Positions 9,253 to 18,477 of a stretch of DNA of 56,103 bases are shown here, in pieces. Below the pieces are notes generated by a model that was not told where the DNA came from, made no database searches, and saw only the letters and a program-made list of their open reading frames with translations. The stretch is from Calditrichaceae bacterium (GTDB lineage Bacteria > Calditrichota > Calditrichia > RBG-13-44-9 > J075): positions 1 through 56,103 of the forward strand of contig JABWBP010000013.1 in the NCBI GenBank assembly GCA_013360445.1, written 5' to 3'. How positions within the stretch are numbered: position 1 is the first letter of the stretch; every line of letters starts with the position of its first letter. The position numbers and the translations under genes are program-made.

Positions 9253-9285
9253 AGACCTTTGAGGTTTTGTAAACCTCAAAGGTCT
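9253..9285. repeat. Perfect palindrome, AGACCTTTGAGGTTT type (copy 1)
   Basis: A perfect 15-base-pair stem (9253-9267 with 9271-9285) and a three-base loop. The right arm overlaps the stop codon of aspartate kinase (9284-9286). A second, slightly degenerate copy occurs at 20713-20744. It could act as a terminator or processing hairpin between aspartate kinase and the acetyltransferase; there is no long U-tract. Confidence 0.85.
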
Positions 9286-10474
9286 AATGCTGATTACCCA
9301 ACAATTCCCGGTAGAGCAATTTGACGGTTTTGTCGATTTTCTCTTCCGGCATGATCCAGGAGACGCGCAGTTCGCTGACCTGGAGCAGCTCCGGGGAAAT
9401 TTGCAGCCTTTCCAGCGCCCGGAAGACCCGGGCGGCATTATCGGAGTTGAAATTCAGCCCCGTTCCGATAATCCCGATAATGCCGATAGAATCATTGCAA
9501 ATCCATTGGGGGATTTCACCCTCGCCGTTGATGGCTTGCAGGCTTTTTTCCAAAACGGGCAAAAAACGCCGCTGGATGACCATTTCCAGGGATTCCGGTT
9601 GCAGCACGTATGCCTGCACCTTGACTCCCCGCGCCGCCATTTGCTGATTGAGACGGTGTTTTAAAACCGGATCGCGGGTAACGATTTTCAGGTGCGCCAT
9701 CCCCTTCTGGCCCACAATTCCGCTGATGGCGGAGCTGTTATGAGGCTGCTCGGTAATAATGGTGCCGATGTTCCCGCTAAAACTCGATCCTACCGCAACG
9801 TTTACCTTGTTGTGGCGGGCAAATTCCACGGACTCGGTTTTCAAAACCCCCGCGCCCATGTTGGCCATTTCGATCATCTCGTCGTATGAAATCTGCGGAT
9901 TAAGCCCGGTTTGCGGGATCAAACGCGGTTCCGCGACATAGACGCCCTCCACGTCTTTCAGGATTTCACAGCGATCCGCGTGCAGCGCCGCCGCCAGGGC
10001 AATGGCGGTAGTGTCCGAGCCGCCCCGCCCCAGGGTGGTAATCTCTTTATTGACGCTCACTCCCTGGAAACCGGCCACGATCACGATCTTGCCGCTCTCC
10101 AACGCCTCGCGAATGCGCAGGCCGCGCACTTCCAAGATACGCGCCTCAGTGTGGCGGTCGTCGGTGATGATGCCCACCTGGGAGCCGGTAAAGGAGATCG
10201 CTTCATGTCCCAGGTCGGAAATGGCCATGGCCAGCAAGGCAATGGAGATGCGCTCCCCCACGGAGAGCAGCATGTCCATTTCCCGCTCCGGGGGATTTTG
10301 GGAGACCGCGCGGGCCATTTCTACCAGGTGATCGGTAGTGTCGCCCATGGCGGAGACCACCACCACCATTTGATTACCTTTGCGATGCTCTTCGACGATG
10401 CCGCGCGCCACCCGCTTGATGTCTTCCGGGGTGGCGACGGAACTGCCGCCGTATTTTTGGACTACCAGGGCCAT
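9284..10474 (-). CDS. lysC: Aspartate kinase
   Basis: Phosphorylates L-aspartate, the first step to lysine, threonine, methionine and diaminopimelate. The N-terminal kinase domain begins [19 protein letters not shown] with the conserved [22 protein letters not shown] is the substrate/ATP motif; two ACT domains occupy the C-terminal third, where allosteric effectors bind. Starting at 10474 gives 396 residues, the normal length. A frame extension to 10600 overlaps the dapA stop (TAATG) but translates intergenic repeats and is rejected. It is downstream of dapA on the same strand, forming a lysine/diaminopimelate unit. No clear Shine-Dalgarno precedes 10474. Confidence 0.95.
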   Translation of the reverse strand: MALVVQKYGGSSVATPEDIKRVARGIVEEHRKGNQMVVVVSAMGDTTDHLVEMARAVSQNPPEREMDMLLSVGERISIALLAMAISDLGHEAISFTGSQVGIITDDRHTEARILEVRGLRIREALESGKIVIVAGFQGVSVNKEITTLGRGGSDTTAIALAAALHADRCEILKDVEGVYVAEPRLIPQTGLNPQISYDEMIEMANMGAGVLKTESVEFARHNKVNVAVGSSFSGNIGTIITEQPHNSSAISGIVGQKGMAHLKIVTRDPVLKHRLNQQMAARGVKVQAYVLQPESLEMVIQRRFLPVLEKSLQAINGEGEIPQWICNDSIGIIGIIGTGLNFNSDNAARVFRALERLQISPELLQVSELRVSWIMPEEKIDKTVKLLYRELLGNQH

Positions 10475-10490
10475 AGGAAAATCGAGGGGG

Positions 10491-10579
10491 TTGGATGATT
10501 GGATTAGTGGATTAGTGATGAGAGGAGTGCAAAATTCATTTTGCACTGCGAGTATGCGGAATAAATTCTGCACTCCGGA
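10491..10579. repeat. Intergenic repeats with GTGCAAAAT hairpin (copy 2)
   Basis: Between dapA and aspartate kinase. It contains a run of ggattag-like direct repeats (10491-10522), a perfect 10-base-pair hairpin agtgcaaaat-tc-attttgcact (10526-10547) homologous to the one at 8744-8768, and a related but decayed palindrome tgcggaataaattctgca (10555-10573). Confidence 0.75.
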
Positions 10580-10599
10580 TTTTCCGCCATCATCTCTCA

Positions 10600-11478
10600 T
10601 TAAACGATCAGCTCATATCGCCGCAGCACCGTTTCCAGCTTCTTCTGGTTGGACTCGCTCATTTCGCACAAAGGCAGGCGGAAACCGCCCACTTCCATGC
10701 CCATCAAATTCATAGCGGTTTTGACCGGGATGGGATTGGTTTCCAGAAACATCGCCTCGTGCAGCGGCTCCAACTTGTGGTGCAGCAGCAGCGCTCTTTC
10801 CTGATCGCCGCCTAAAAAGGCTTCGATCATCTCGCTGATTTTGTCGGGAACAATGTTGGCCGTGACGGAAATAGTTCCTTTCCCGCCCACGGCTAAGATC
10901 GGCAGGGTGAGATTGTCATCGCCGGAGAGGATCGCCAGCCTGTCCCCGCAGCGGCGGTGGATTTCGGAAATCTGCCCCAAACTGCCGGAAGCTTCCTTGA
11001 TGGCCACGATCCGTTCATGCCCGCTGAGCCGCTCTACCGTTTCCGGGAGGATATTGACCCCGGTGCGCCCCGGCACGTTGTAGATCACCACCGGCAGGCC
11101 GCCCTCGTCGGCGATTTTCATATAATGGCGATACAGCCCTTCTTGGGTGGGTTTATTATAGTACGGCGCAACGACCAACACCGCGTCCGCGCCGATTTTC
11201 CGGGCGACTTTGCTCAATTCCACGGAGTGCTGGGTGCTATTCCCCCCGGTACCGGCAATCACCTTCAACCTGCCGTTGGCTTCATTTACGACGGTTTCAA
11301 ACAATATTTGCTTTTCTTTATCGCCTAAGTTGGGAGATTCCCCGGTAGTTCCGGCGGGAACCACCGCGGGAGTGCCTTTGCGGAGATGGAACTGCACTAA
11401 TTCGCGAACTTTTTTTTCACTCAGACTGCCGTCGTTGCGGAACGGGGTTACCAGCGCGGGAATGGCTCCATGGAACAT
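10600..11478 (-). CDS. dapA: 4-hydroxy-tetrahydrodipicolinate synthase
   Basis: Condenses pyruvate with aspartate semialdehyde in lysine/diaminopimelate synthesis. The 292-residue TIM-barrel protein has GTTGESPNL near residue 45, [14 protein letters not shown] and [11 protein letters not shown] (which includes the catalytic Tyr region), and the Schiff-base lysine in [11 protein letters not shown] (about residue 161). Length and motifs are typical. It is the first gene of a minus-strand unit with aspartate kinase and diverges from the YchF-like gene across a repeat-filled 227-base gap. Confidence 0.95.
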   Translation of the reverse strand: MFHGAIPALVTPFRNDGSLSEKKVRELVQFHLRKGTPAVVPAGTTGESPNLGDKEKQILFETVVNEANGRLKVIAGTGGNSTQHSVELSKVARKIGADAVLVVAPYYNKPTQEGLYRHYMKIADEGGLPVVIYNVPGRTGVNILPETVERLSGHERIVAIKEASGSLGQISEIHRRCGDRLAILSGDDNLTLPILAVGGKGTISVTANIVPDKISEMIEAFLGGDQERALLLHHKLEPLHEAMFLETNPIPVKTAMNLMGMEVGGFRLPLCEMSESNQKKLETVLRRYELIV

Positions 11479-11534
11479 GTTGAATCCTCCTGTAAAAAGT
11501 TGCAGCGAATTTAACCGGATGCGCCGGGCATGTC

Positions 11535-11660
11535 AAGGGACAAGAACCAAAGTCCAAGAACCAAGAAGCGGGAGCCATACATTTGATTCTTGGTTTTTGG
11601 ACGCTGGCTCTTGTCCCTTGGTTCTTGGAACTTGGTTCTTGGCTCTTGGTTCCTGGAACT
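11535..11660. repeat. Palindrome of ccaagaaccaag/cttggttcttgg repeats
   Basis: In the divergent gap between dapA and the YchF-like gene. The left arm has aaccaaagtccaagaaccaag (about 11545-11566); the right arm has four degenerate copies of cttggttcttgg (about 11615-11656). Arms can pair imperfectly. Both promoters must lie around or within it. Confidence 0.7.
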
Positions 11661-11705
11661 TTCATAGATAAATTGCAACAGCAAAACGAAAGTCAGGAGA
11701 AAATC

Positions 11706-12782
11706 ATGGAAGTTGGCATCGTCGGGTTGCCGGTATCCGGCAAAACTACCTTGTTTTCTACTTTGAGCGGGCAGGCGGCTGTTGGACAAGCCGGGGGGAA
11801 AGTGGATGTTCACCGGGGCGTCGTCAAAGTGCCGGATGAACGGCTGGATCGGCTAAGCGAAATTTTTCGACCGAAGAAGACAACTCATGCCGCTATCGAA
11901 TACATCGAAGTGGGCGGCATGGAGCGCGAAGCCGCATCTGCAAAGGGATTCGATCCCCAGTTCTTGCATACCCTTAAAAACACCGCCGCCCTGTGCGTGA
12001 TGATCCGCGCGTTCGAGAACGAGTTCCATCCCCATCCTTCCGGAAACGTGGACGTCAACCGGGATATCCGGACCGTGGAAACGGAATTTCTGCTCTCCGA
12101 TCTCTCCATTGTCGAAAACCGCATCGAACGGCTGGAAAAACAGATCCTGAAATCAAAGGAAGAGGTGAGCGTGCGGGAGTTGGACTTGTTGAAACGCTGC
12201 CGGGAATTTTTAGAATCGGAAAAAGCGTTGCGGGAAATGCAATTCAGCGAAGAGGAGGAGTTGATGGTGCGGGGTTTCCAGTTCCTTTCCGCCAAACCGC
12301 TCATCTTTGTCATCAACATCGATGAGAAAGAGATTAAAAGAGAAGCTGAAATTCTTTCCCGCATTCCCGAAAAGCCCCATGTGAAGGTAATCGCCCTTTG
12401 CGCGAAAGTGGAGCAGGAAATCTCGCAACTGGCGGAAGCGGATCGCGCCATGTTTCTGGAAGATTTGGGAATTGCCGAGCCTGCGCTGCCGAAGCTCATC
12501 CACTCCTCTTACGACCTCTTAGGCCTGATCTCCTTTTTCACTGTGGGAGAGACGGAATGCCACGCCTGGACCATTAAGCAGGGAACTCATGCGCAAAAAG
12601 CAGCCGGGGAAATCCACACGGATTTGGAAAGGGGCTTTATCCGCGCCGAGGTGGTTCACTACGATGAGTTCATGAAGTGGGGAAGCATGGCCAAATGCCG
12701 GGAACACGGGGCGCTGCGGCTGGAGGGGAAACAGTATCCGGTCAAGGATGGGGATATTATGACGATTCGCTTCAACGTTTGA
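11706..12782 (+). CDS. ychF: YchF/Obg-like P-loop ATPase with C-terminal TGS domain
   Basis: A 358-residue translation-associated P-loop protein. The P-loop is GLPVSGKTTLF, differing from the usual GLPNVGKST of YchF; an internal coiled-coil (about 125-190) and a C-terminal TGS/DUF933 region (about 265-358, ending GDIMTIRFNV) are typical. The base-recognition motif reads NIDE where NxxE is expected for the ATP-preferring YchF group. The ATG at 11706 follows AGGAG; a frame extending to 11583 translates intergenic repeats. Family members bind ribosomes and respond to oxidative stress; here function is by homology. The variant P-loop suggests a divergent subfamily. Confidence 0.88.
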   Translation: MEVGIVGLPVSGKTTLFSTLSGQAAVGQAGGKVDVHRGVVKVPDERLDRLSEIFRPKKTTHAAIEYIEVGGMEREAASAKGFDPQFLHTLKNTAALCVMIRAFENEFHPHPSGNVDVNRDIRTVETEFLLSDLSIVENRIERLEKQILKSKEEVSVRELDLLKRCREFLESEKALREMQFSEEEELMVRGFQFLSAKPLIFVINIDEKEIKREAEILSRIPEKPHVKVIALCAKVEQEISQLAEADRAMFLEDLGIAEPALPKLIHSSYDLLGLISFFTVGETECHAWTIKQGTHAQKAAGEIHTDLERGFIRAEVVHYDEFMKWGSMAKCREHGALRLEGKQYPVKDGDIMTIRFNV

Positions 12783-12789
12783 AGCCGGG

Positions 12790-12878
12790 GCGCATGGAGC
12801 ATGGCGCAGAGAGCAGAGAAGTACTCTATGCACTCTGCTCTTTGCACTATGCACTATGCGCTCCGCTCTCTGCGCTCT
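12790..12878. repeat. Palindromic repeat between convergent genes (gcagagagcagag type)
   Basis: Arms ggcgcatggagcatggcgcagagagcagag-like (about 12787-12819) and ctctgctctttgcactatgcactatgcgctccgctctctgcgct (12831-12877) can pair imperfectly. It fills the whole gap between two converging genes and touches the stop of the DUF4835 gene, so it may serve as a terminator. Confidence 0.65.
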
Positions 12879-13755
12879 AAAACCTTTCTGCTTCGGTGAG
12901 GCACTCCTGGTAGGTTTCCCGGCGCCGGTTATCAATGCGCATCATGGCTTCGATGTTCTTGCGGTCTTTGTCGTAAGTGAACAGGGTGCAGAATTCCTGG
13001 TAGTGGGAATCTAAAAAACGCTTCAGTGCGGTGCTGTTCGGCTGCCGTTTGAAAAGCCGGTCCAGCAGCTCGATAACCTTGTTGGAATACAAGGGCACCC
13101 GGGAGGCGTCTCTTCGCTCTTCAACGTAAAACAATCCTTCGTAATAATAGAACTTCGCCTCTCGGAGATTAAGATGATCTCCGTCGGTGATGAGCTGGAG
13201 TTCTTCCAGGCGATTGCGCCAGCCCAGGGAGTAGCCGCTGATCAGTCCCTCGTCGGCGATGTGCCTGGCCCGGTCGTAATAAGGCGTCCCTCCCTGGATG
13301 AAATAGGTATCCAGCTCCCCGGCAATTACCATGTACACGTAAAAATCCACCATCCCCAGGAGAGGATTAAATAACACCCGCTGGTGGTCGATTATCTGGC
13401 CGGTCTGGTACGGGAATTCGAAGGATTTATCGAGATAATTCTCCCCCGCCGGTGAGTTGATGATAAACTGGGCGCGATAGATTCTCTCCGATCCACGCAT
13501 CGTCATCGTTTCCACCACAATGCTAATCCGGCTGTTGATCAAAATATCTTCATTGCTGTTGGTCCACTTATAATTATTGATATAATCGTCCAACACCCGG
13601 GGAAGCTCCGCTAAAATGGCCCGGTCTTCCGGTTGGAGGCGCTCCGCCTCCACGGTAAGGCGCGCCTGGAAGGTTTGCCCAAAGGCAAATTGAATCAACC
13701 CGCAAAGCGCCAGGCGCATCCACCAATCTACCAGCAAATGAAATTTTATATTCAT
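12877..13755 (-). CDS. DUF4835 family secreted protein
   Basis: A 292-residue protein with an N-terminal signal peptide (hydrophobic MRLALCGLIQFAFG, probable cleavage before QTFQARLTV). The pattern matches DUF4835: a strand-rich start, DDYINNYKWTN, inner stretch LLGMVDFYVYMVIAGELDTYF, GGTPYYDRARHIAD, and a C-terminal helical part. The family is widespread in Bacteroidetes and relatives and is of unknown, probably periplasmic or outer-membrane, function. Its 5' region is a 349-base gap with nested palindromes. Confidence 0.8.
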   Translation of the reverse strand: MNIKFHLLVDWWMRLALCGLIQFAFGQTFQARLTVEAERLQPEDRAILAELPRVLDDYINNYKWTNSNEDILINSRISIVVETMTMRGSERIYRAQFIINSPAGENYLDKSFEFPYQTGQIIDHQRVLFNPLLGMVDFYVYMVIAGELDTYFIQGGTPYYDRARHIADEGLISGYSLGWRNRLEELQLITDGDHLNLREAKFYYYEGLFYVEERRDASRVPLYSNKVIELLDRLFKRQPNSTALKRFLDSHYQEFCTLFTYDKDRKNIEAMMRIDNRRRETYQECLTEAERF

Positions 13756-14104
13756 GGGCTACCTGCCAGATCTATGTATAATCGCCAAAAATTTAACATC
13801 CCTTGAACCGCTTTACAAGGTATATTCCGGGTAGCAAATCGGGATTCAATAAATACGCATATCCGGGCAGTAGCCGGTAGTGGTTATATTTTGACTGATA
13901 ACATTTGTTCTCATGCCACGAAACCACAAAGGCGCTAAGTTTTCACCAAGCATTTAGTACCTTGGTGACGTTTCGTATCTTAGCGCCTTTGTGGCAATTA
14001 CCCTTTCATCAGTCAAAACTTAACCACCACCCAGTAGCCCATGATGCACTTTGCGCCATGCACGCTGCCCCTTGCACACAATGGCATCGTGCTCAACCAG
14101 ATCA
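13756..14104. repeat. Gap with a nested ~170-base palindrome
   Basis: Outer arms tagccggtagtggttatattttgactgata (13871-13900, written here as a span) and its imperfect complement at 14006-14039 enclose a second pair: cacaaaggcgctaag within 13914-13939 and cttagcgcctttgtg within 13979-13996, and an innermost caccaag/cttggtg (13944-13950, 13961-13967). The stretch 13756-13870 should hold the promoter of the DUF4835 gene and shows no clear gene; murA transcription presumably ends here. Confidence 0.75.
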
Positions 14105-15370
14105 TTAATACTGCATCCCGTCATCCGCGCGCTCTATTTTTGCGCCTAATTTTTTCAATTTATCCACAATCGCTTCGTAACCGCGGTCGATATGATAGAC
14201 CCGGTGGATGTCGCTGACCCCTTCCGCGGCGAGCGCCGCCAATACCAGGCTGGCGCTGGCGCGCAGATCGGTGCTCATTACCGGGGCGCCTTTCAGTTTC
14301 TTAACCCCGCGAATAAATACGGAATTCCCCTTTTGGAGCACATCCGCTCCCAACCGTTGTAATTCGGGCACGTGCGCAAATCGGTCTGAATAGATCGTAT
14401 CGGTCACCACGCTGCTGCCCGCGGCAATAGACATCAGCGCGACCCACTGCGCCTGCATGTCCGTGGGATAGCCCGGATATACCGCTGTGGTGATGTTTAC
14501 CGGCTTGATCGCCCCGGCAGCGGCGAGCTGAACGCCGGATTCGCCGATATTGATTTCTGCCCCGGCTTCCCGGAACTTTGCCAGCACTTCGCTGAGGTGC
14601 CCCGGCTCGCAGCCCTTCAGGGTAATCTCCCCCCGGCTGATCATGGCCGCGGCCAGGTAAGTCCCGCTTTCGATGCGGTCGGGAATGATGCTAAACTCCG
14701 TGGGATGCAACGATTCTACCCCCTTGATGTGAATCCGCTTGCTGCCCAGCCCCTCGATTTTTGCCCCCATGCGAATCAAAAATTCGCCTAAGTTGACGAT
14801 CTCCGGCTCCTCCGCAGCATTTTCGATGAGGGTGGTTCCCTTTGCCAGGGTCGCCGCCATCATAATATTTCCGGTGGCCCCCACGCTGGAGACGTCTAAG
14901 TAGATCTGCTTTCCGGCCAGCCTTTTGGAGCGGGCATTGATGTAACCCTGGTCCAATTCGATCTTCGCGCCCAACGACTCCATGCCCTTAAGGTGCAGAT
15001 CCACCGGGCGCGGCCCCCAGGCGCAGCCCCCGGGTAACGATACCCGCGCGCGGCCAAACCGCGCCAGCAGCGGCCCCAAAACGTAAATGGAGGCGCGCAT
15101 GGTTTTGACCAGCTCGTAAGGCGCTTCCGGGAAATCGGCGTGAGAGGTATCGACGAGCATGGTGTGCTCGGCGAGTTCCACCTTCGCCCCGATAATGCGC
15201 ATCAGGTGGGCGATGGTGCGCACGTCGCGCAGTTTGGGAATGTTATGCAAGCGGTATTCGCCCGGGGCTAACAGGCAGGCGGTAATGATCGGCAGCGCCG
15301 CGTTTTTAGAGCCGCTGATCTCCACCTCGCCTTTCAGCGGGGTTCCGCCTTCGATGATGAATTTATCCAT
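14105..15370 (-). CDS. murA: UDP-N-acetylglucosamine 1-carboxyvinyltransferase
   Basis: Transfers enolpyruvate from PEP to UDP-GlcNAc, the first committed step of peptidoglycan synthesis, in the cytoplasm. The 421-residue protein has the EPSP-synthase-like repeat fold: EISGSKNAALPI at the start (Lys and Asn of the active site), the catalytic Cys in LPGGCAWGPRPVDLHLKG (about residue 117), and RASASLVLAALAAEG near the C-terminus. A Cys rather than Asp means it should be sensitive to fosfomycin. Its start codon overlaps the stop of recN (TAATG at 15368-15372), so the two are translationally coupled. Confidence 0.97.
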   Translation of the reverse strand: MDKFIIEGGTPLKGEVEISGSKNAALPIITACLLAPGEYRLHNIPKLRDVRTIAHLMRIIGAKVELAEHTMLVDTSHADFPEAPYELVKTMRASIYVLGPLLARFGRARVSLPGGCAWGPRPVDLHLKGMESLGAKIELDQGYINARSKRLAGKQIYLDVSSVGATGNIMMAATLAKGTTLIENAAEEPEIVNLGEFLIRMGAKIEGLGSKRIHIKGVESLHPTEFSIIPDRIESGTYLAAAMISRGEITLKGCEPGHLSEVLAKFREAGAEINIGESGVQLAAAGAIKPVNITTAVYPGYPTDMQAQWVALMSIAAGSSVVTDTIYSDRFAHVPELQRLGADVLQKGNSVFIRGVKKLKGAPVMSTDLRASASLVLAALAAEGVSDIHRVYHIDRGYEAIVDKLKKLGAKIERADDGMQY

Positions 15371-17085
15371 TATACCCCATCTTTCACCCGGCTTTCCTCT
15401 ATCAGCTGCCGGGCGCTTTTCAACGCCGTTTCGGAAATTTTTTCCCCGGCCAGCAGCCGGGCGATCTCCTCTACCCGTTGTTCTTCATTGAGCGCAGTAA
15501 TGCGAGTGAAGGTGCGCTCGTTTTCCACGTATTTTTCCACCGAATAGTGCGATTCCCCATGGGAAGCGATCTGCGGCAGGTGGGTAATGCAGAGAATCTG
15601 GCGGCTCTTGCTCAGCCGGTAAATACTGCGGCCCACCGCCTGGGCAATCCGCCCGGAGACCCCCTGGTCGATCTCGTCGAAAACCAGGGTGGGAACCTCG
15701 TCCACGCTCGCTAAAATACTCTTGAGCGCCAGCATGATGCGGGAAATTTCCCCCCCGGAGGCAATCTTGTTCAGGGGTTTGAAATCCTCCCCGGGGTTGG
15801 GAGAGATATAGAACTCCAACTGGTCCACCCCGAACTCATCGGCGTAGAAACACTTGCCGTTTTCATGGAAGATTCCCGCGGCGTCTTCCACGCGCCCAAT
15901 GCTGACCTGAAAGCGGATATCGGGCATTCCCAGGGTGGACAATATCTCGCGCACCGCCTGCTCCATTTCCCCGGCCGCGGCCTGCCGCTGCCGGGAAAGC
16001 TCGGCGGCGGCCTGGTAGTACTGGTTCAGCGCGCCGTGCAATTGTTTTTGCAGTTTTTCGATCTCAAAATCGAAATTTTCCCGCAGGGACATATCCTCCT
16101 TGACGCGCTGCTGGTATTGCAAAATTCCTTCGACCGAAGCGTTGTATTTCTTTTTGAGCTGGGCGATCAGGTTCAGGCGGGATTCCACTTCATCCAGCCG
16201 GCGGGGATCGAACTCCAGGCGGCTTTGAAACGCCTCGATACTGCGCGAGGCCTCTTCCACCACGATGCGGGCGCCGGAGAATTCTTCGCACAATTTTTTT
16301 AGATCATCGGCAAATTCGCCCAATTCCTGCAAGTGGTGCTCTGCCTGCCCCATCGCGGCGATCAGGTTGAACTCCCCCTCGCTGAAAAGGGTATTCAACT
16401 GGGCGGATACGGCGAATAATTTCTCCGCGTTGGCGAGCAGATTGCGCTCCCGGAGCAGTTCCTCCTCCTCGCCGCTTTTCAGGGCAGCTTTTTCGATTTC
16501 CTGGTATTGAAATTCGTAGAGGTCGTATTTGCTGTTCAATTCCTGCTGGCGCTGCTGCAAGTCGTGCAGGGCTTTTTCTATCGCTTTTAGCTGCGCGAAT
16601 TTCCCGGCCACGGTTTGTAAATGAGGCGAAAGCTGCCCTAAGGCGTCCAAAAAGTGGCGGTGGGTTTCCCGGCGCAGCAGGGACTGGTGCTCGTGCTGGC
16701 CGTGAATATCTAACAGCCAGTCGCCTACCTCCGCCAGGGTAGCCACGGTGACCGGAACGTCGTTGATAAAGGCGCGGGAGCTGCTGGAAAGGGAGATTTC
16801 CCGCCGCAAAAACAACTCCTCGCCGGCGGCGATCCCTTTGGATTCCAACAGCGCCTTTACCGGCGGCAAATTGCGGGCATCGAAAATTGCTTCCACGAAG
16901 GCTTTATCGAAGCCGGTACGGATCACTTCCGTGTACACCCGCCCGCCTAACACCGCGGCGATGGCGCCCACCAGGATGGATTTCCCTGCCCCGGTCTCCC
17001 CGGTCAGAATATTCAGACCGGGACGAAATTCGATCTGCAAATCCTCCGCTAATGCAAAATTGCGAATGTGAAGAAATTTCAGCAT
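15370..17085 (-). CDS. recN: DNA repair protein RecN
   Basis: An SMC-like ATPase of double-strand break repair. Walker A is GETGAGKSIL near residue 30; the long central part is coiled coil (about 150-380); the signature region IASGGEISRIMLALKS and Walker B LVFDEIDQGVSG lie in the C-terminal third, followed by the ILCITHLPQIAS switch. Length 571 is normal. The ATG at 17085 starts MLKFLHIRNFALAEDL, the typical RecN beginning. It is the first gene of a two-gene unit with murA and diverges from selD. Confidence 0.95.
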   Translation of the reverse strand: MLKFLHIRNFALAEDLQIEFRPGLNILTGETGAGKSILVGAIAAVLGGRVYTEVIRTGFDKAFVEAIFDARNLPPVKALLESKGIAAGEELFLRREISLSSSSRAFINDVPVTVATLAEVGDWLLDIHGQHEHQSLLRRETHRHFLDALGQLSPHLQTVAGKFAQLKAIEKALHDLQQRQQELNSKYDLYEFQYQEIEKAALKSGEEEELLRERNLLANAEKLFAVSAQLNTLFSEGEFNLIAAMGQAEHHLQELGEFADDLKKLCEEFSGARIVVEEASRSIEAFQSRLEFDPRRLDEVESRLNLIAQLKKKYNASVEGILQYQQRVKEDMSLRENFDFEIEKLQKQLHGALNQYYQAAAELSRQRQAAAGEMEQAVREILSTLGMPDIRFQVSIGRVEDAAGIFHENGKCFYADEFGVDQLEFYISPNPGEDFKPLNKIASGGEISRIMLALKSILASVDEVPTLVFDEIDQGVSGRIAQAVGRSIYRLSKSRQILCITHLPQIASHGESHYSVEKYVENERTFTRITALNEEQRVEEIARLLAGEKISETALKSARQLIEESRVKDGV

Positions 17086-17322
17086 AATCCGCCAGATGGT
17101 TTTTCAGGGAGGCTAATTTACGGTACAGTTTGGGAGAATTTCAAGCGCTTTCATTTAGCGGGAAAAGAAGCTGCAAGAGGGCAATTTTCATGGTTTTATA
17201 TTGGATGGGTTGATTTTCCGCTTTAAATTGGGCGCGAAAATGGTGTTATGGTACTCAAGTGTTCGGGTGTTTTGGTTCTTGCTTCCCTCTCCGGGAGGTA
17301 CTGGTTCTTTATAAGGAAATCA
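17086..17322. other. Divergent gap between recN and selD
   Basis: 237 bases that must contain promoters for recN (minus) and selD (plus). It includes a short low-complexity run ctcaagtgttcgggtgtt (about 17254-17271), related to the gtgttc repeats at 23030 and 47820. An AAGGAAA ribosome binding site for selD lies at 17313-17319. No promoter elements could be assigned. Confidence 0.4.
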
Positions 17323-18372
17323 ATGACAAAAGATGATATACTAAAGCTGACCCACTTAGTCACCTGCGCCGGGTGAGCATCCAAAGTGGGTCCGGGCGAC
17401 CTGAATGAAATTTTGCGCAACCTGCCCCGGGAGATCGATCCCGCGGTGTTGGTGGGCATCGATACCCACGACGACGGGGGCGTGTTCCGCATCTCCGAAG
17501 ACCTGGCCATGGTGCAGACGGTGGATTTCTTTACCCCTATCGTGGATGATCCCTATGATTTCGGAGCCATCGCCGCGGCGAATTCCCTGAGCGATATTTA
17601 CGCCATGGGCGGAACGCCGCGCACCGCCTTGAATATCCTGGGCTACCCCAATACGGTGGTGAATACCCAAACCGTGGCGCAAATCATCTTGGGCGGCTAC
17701 GAAAAAGCCCGCGAAGCGGGGGTGGCTATTTTAGGCGGGCATTCGGTGAAAGACCCGGAACTCAAATTTGGCCTGGCAGTGACCGGGTTTGTATCGCCCG
17801 GCGAAATTCTGCGCAACAGCACCGCCCGGGCGGGGGACGCGCTGGTGCTCACCAAACCGGTGGGAACCGGCGTTCTCACCACCGCCCTCAAAAACGAGCG
17901 TCTGCCGGAGGATATTTTAGCGACTATCACCGCGGCCATGAAGCAGCTCAACAAAACCGCTTCGGAAGCGATGAAGCGCCACGGCGCCCACGCCTGCACC
18001 GACGTTACCGGTTACGGGCTGTTAGGGCATTTGTACGAGATGGCCGAGGGCAGCGGCCTTTCCGCCAGGATCGAGAGCGCCCGGGTTCCCCTGTTTTCCG
18101 CGGCGCTGGAATTTGCCCGGGGCGGCAGCATTCCCGGGGGACTAAAGGAAAACCGCGCCTTCTTGAAACCCTATATTCGCATCGCGCCGGGCGTTGACGA
18201 GGCGTTGGTCAACCTGCTCCACGATCCCCAAACCTCCGGGGGGCTGCTCATCGCCCTGCCGCCGGAAAAGACGCAGGAGTTGGTGCGCGATTTAAAGGAG
18301 AACAGCGGCATCGAGGCGGCAATCATCGGCGAGATGCTGCCGCGAGGGGAAACGGCGATCAAGGTGGTTTAA
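17323..18372 (+). CDS. selD: Selenide, water dikinase, probable selenoprotein with in-frame UGA (Sec18)
   Basis: Makes selenophosphate from selenide and ATP for selenocysteine and selenouridine synthesis. Reading from the ATG at 17323 (RBS AAGGAAA), codon 18 is UGA (17374-17376) in the context LTHLVTCAG-U-ASKVGPGDL. This is exactly where other SelD proteins have Cys or Sec, followed three residues later by the essential Lys (K21). The frame continues without interruption to 18372, giving 349 residues, the normal length, with DFFTPIVDDPYDFG and ACTDVTGYGLLGHL typical of the family. A SECIS-like hairpin follows the UGA. A GTG at 17386 could be miscalled as a start but would remove the catalytic site. 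selA, selB and selC are not in the window. Confidence 0.93.
17387..17403 (+). promoter_or_regulatory. Bacterial SECIS-like hairpin downstream of the selD UGA
   Basis: TGGGTC (17387-17392) pairs with GACCTG (17398-17403), with two G-U pairs, around the five-base loop CGGGC. The loop G at 17394 is 18 bases after the UGA, within the spacing expected of a bacterial SECIS, and a G occupies one of the first two loop positions as expected. A competing 9-base perfect inverted repeat, gacccactt (17349-17357) and aagtgggtc (17384-17392), encloses the UGA and overlaps the left arm, so alternative folding is possible. Confidence 0.6.
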
Positions 18373-18477
18373 TGGGAACGCGGATGGCGCTGACTATGTG
18401 GATGTTATCATAGTATTTTTAAACACATAATCTTTAATCCTTTTCACTTTTTCCTTTTTTACTTTTAACTGAGAAAA

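Noticed and set aside
10475-10600. 42-residue N-terminal extension of aspartate kinase, starting at a TAATG overlap with dapA
   Set aside because: The extension is a translation of intergenic repeats; the conserved protein starts at 10474 ([10 protein letters not shown]).
11583-11705. 41-residue N-terminal extension of the YchF-like protein
   Set aside because: It reads the cttggttcttgg repeats; the ATG at 11706 has an AGGAG site and starts the P-loop domain.
13905-14108. 67-codon frame in the gap downstream of murA
   Set aside because: It reads through nested palindromes and has no RBS.
17386-18372. selD as a shorter protein starting at GTG 17386, or as a pseudogene broken by UGA
   Set aside because: The UGA is exactly at the known Cys/Sec site and the frame upstream is conserved SelD sequence with its own RBS.
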